A stretch of DNA of 64,000 bases, taken from Stenopsyche tienmushanensis (taxonomy: Eukaryota > Arthropoda > Insecta > Trichoptera > Stenopsychidae). The position numbers were made by a program, and so were the translations under genes. Positions 63,801 to 64,000 of the stretch are shown piece after piece. How positions within the stretch are numbered: position 1 is the first letter of the stretch; every line of letters starts with the position of its first letter. The notes below the pieces were generated by a model that saw only the letters and a program-made list of their open reading frames with translations, had not been told where the DNA came from and searched no databases. The stretch spans positions 248,001-312,000 of the forward strand of contig WACJ01000113.1 of NCBI GenBank assembly GCA_008973525.1, written 5' to 3'.

Positions 63801-64000
63801 CTTAGAACTTTTAAGACAACTTTCATCTTAAACTTTTTATTTATTCGGAAGTGCTTTCTTCACCTTGCGGTTGGGAAGGCATTTGATTTTCTCCATTAAA
63901 ACGCACCCGAGATGGGAAATGAAATTACAGTAAATTCCAATAAACGGTATACCCCGCAGCAATGTCTGCTTTCGTGTTTGTGGCCAACGCTGGTTATATT
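57847..64000. other. Anonymous AT-rich DNA to the window end
   Basis: No gene recognised. A 97-codon frame at 60802-61095 contains a small hairpin (gggagttttttcaactccc, 60899-60917) and no domain. Opposed frames at 58236-58436 overlap across a palindrome. 62800-63480 is somewhat less AT-rich with no open frame of note. A 12-base A run lies at 59243-59254. Confidence 0.5.
58332..58358. repeat. 12-bp perfect inverted repeat with 3-nt loop
   Basis: tatgaatattcc, aag, ggaatattcata: an uninterrupted stem. It is AT-rich, so chance is possible. It lies inside overlapping opposed frames that it partly creates. Confidence 0.6.

Noticed and set aside
1..64000. CRISPR arrays, bacterial operons, riboswitches, rRNA genes
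   Set aside because: No regularly spaced repeats, no dense long frames with ribosome-binding sites and no conserved rRNA words. The sequence is eukaryotic in character.

Overview
The window is AT-rich, stop-dense metazoan nuclear DNA. No host protein-coding gene can be called with confidence anywhere in the 64 kb. No open reading frame exceeds 144 codons, and most are chance frames in AT-rich sequence. The recognisable content is decayed class II DNA transposons: four copies of one short hAT family, four mariner-type transposase remnants, one pair of a second hAT-type of ends, and isolated terminal repeats. This mix, with TA- and 8-bp-duplicating elements, fits an arthropod and most likely an insect. 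That is inference, and I cannot name the species. The window is probably an intergenic desert or the inside of very long introns.

Layout. 1-4.2 kb is anonymous. At 4190-5148 lies hAT copy 1, and at 9410-10045 hAT copy 2, which keeps a 65-codon C-terminal dimerisation (hATC) frame. 10-18.9 kb is anonymous apart from a hairpin at 11232-11268. At 18881-19942 is a mariner with both inverted ends and flanking TA, with a dead minus-strand transposase. At 21.5-22.1 kb are a perfect 20-bp inverted repeat and a short frame of balanced composition that may be a terminal exon. hAT copy 4 (24463-25054) is followed by a second mariner (26561-27473). A possible minus-strand exon with one membrane segment lies at 28263-28468. 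A third mariner (29491 to about 30430) keeps a 119-codon transposase frame. 30.4-41.3 kb is anonymous except for two weak exon-like pieces near 35.3-35.8 kb. At 41341-42852 a pair of hAT-type ends encloses a fourth mariner transposase remnant. hAT copy 3 (46285-46974) is the best-bounded element, with 8-bp flanking duplications. The remaining 17 kb holds a tRNA-like segment (51694-51760), two isolated mariner-type ends (56311 and 57808) and otherwise nothing recognisable.

How it works together. There is no pathway or operon. The hAT copies all lie in the same orientation and share GC-rich, palindromic subterminal ends. They look like deletion derivatives that would need a transposase supplied from elsewhere. 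All four mariner transposases lie on the minus strand and are inactivated by stops and frameshifts. I found no convincing undescribed biological system. The most distinctive items are the short hAT family, which keeps the hATC coding segment in some copies, and the palindrome/frame cluster at 21.5-22.1 kb.
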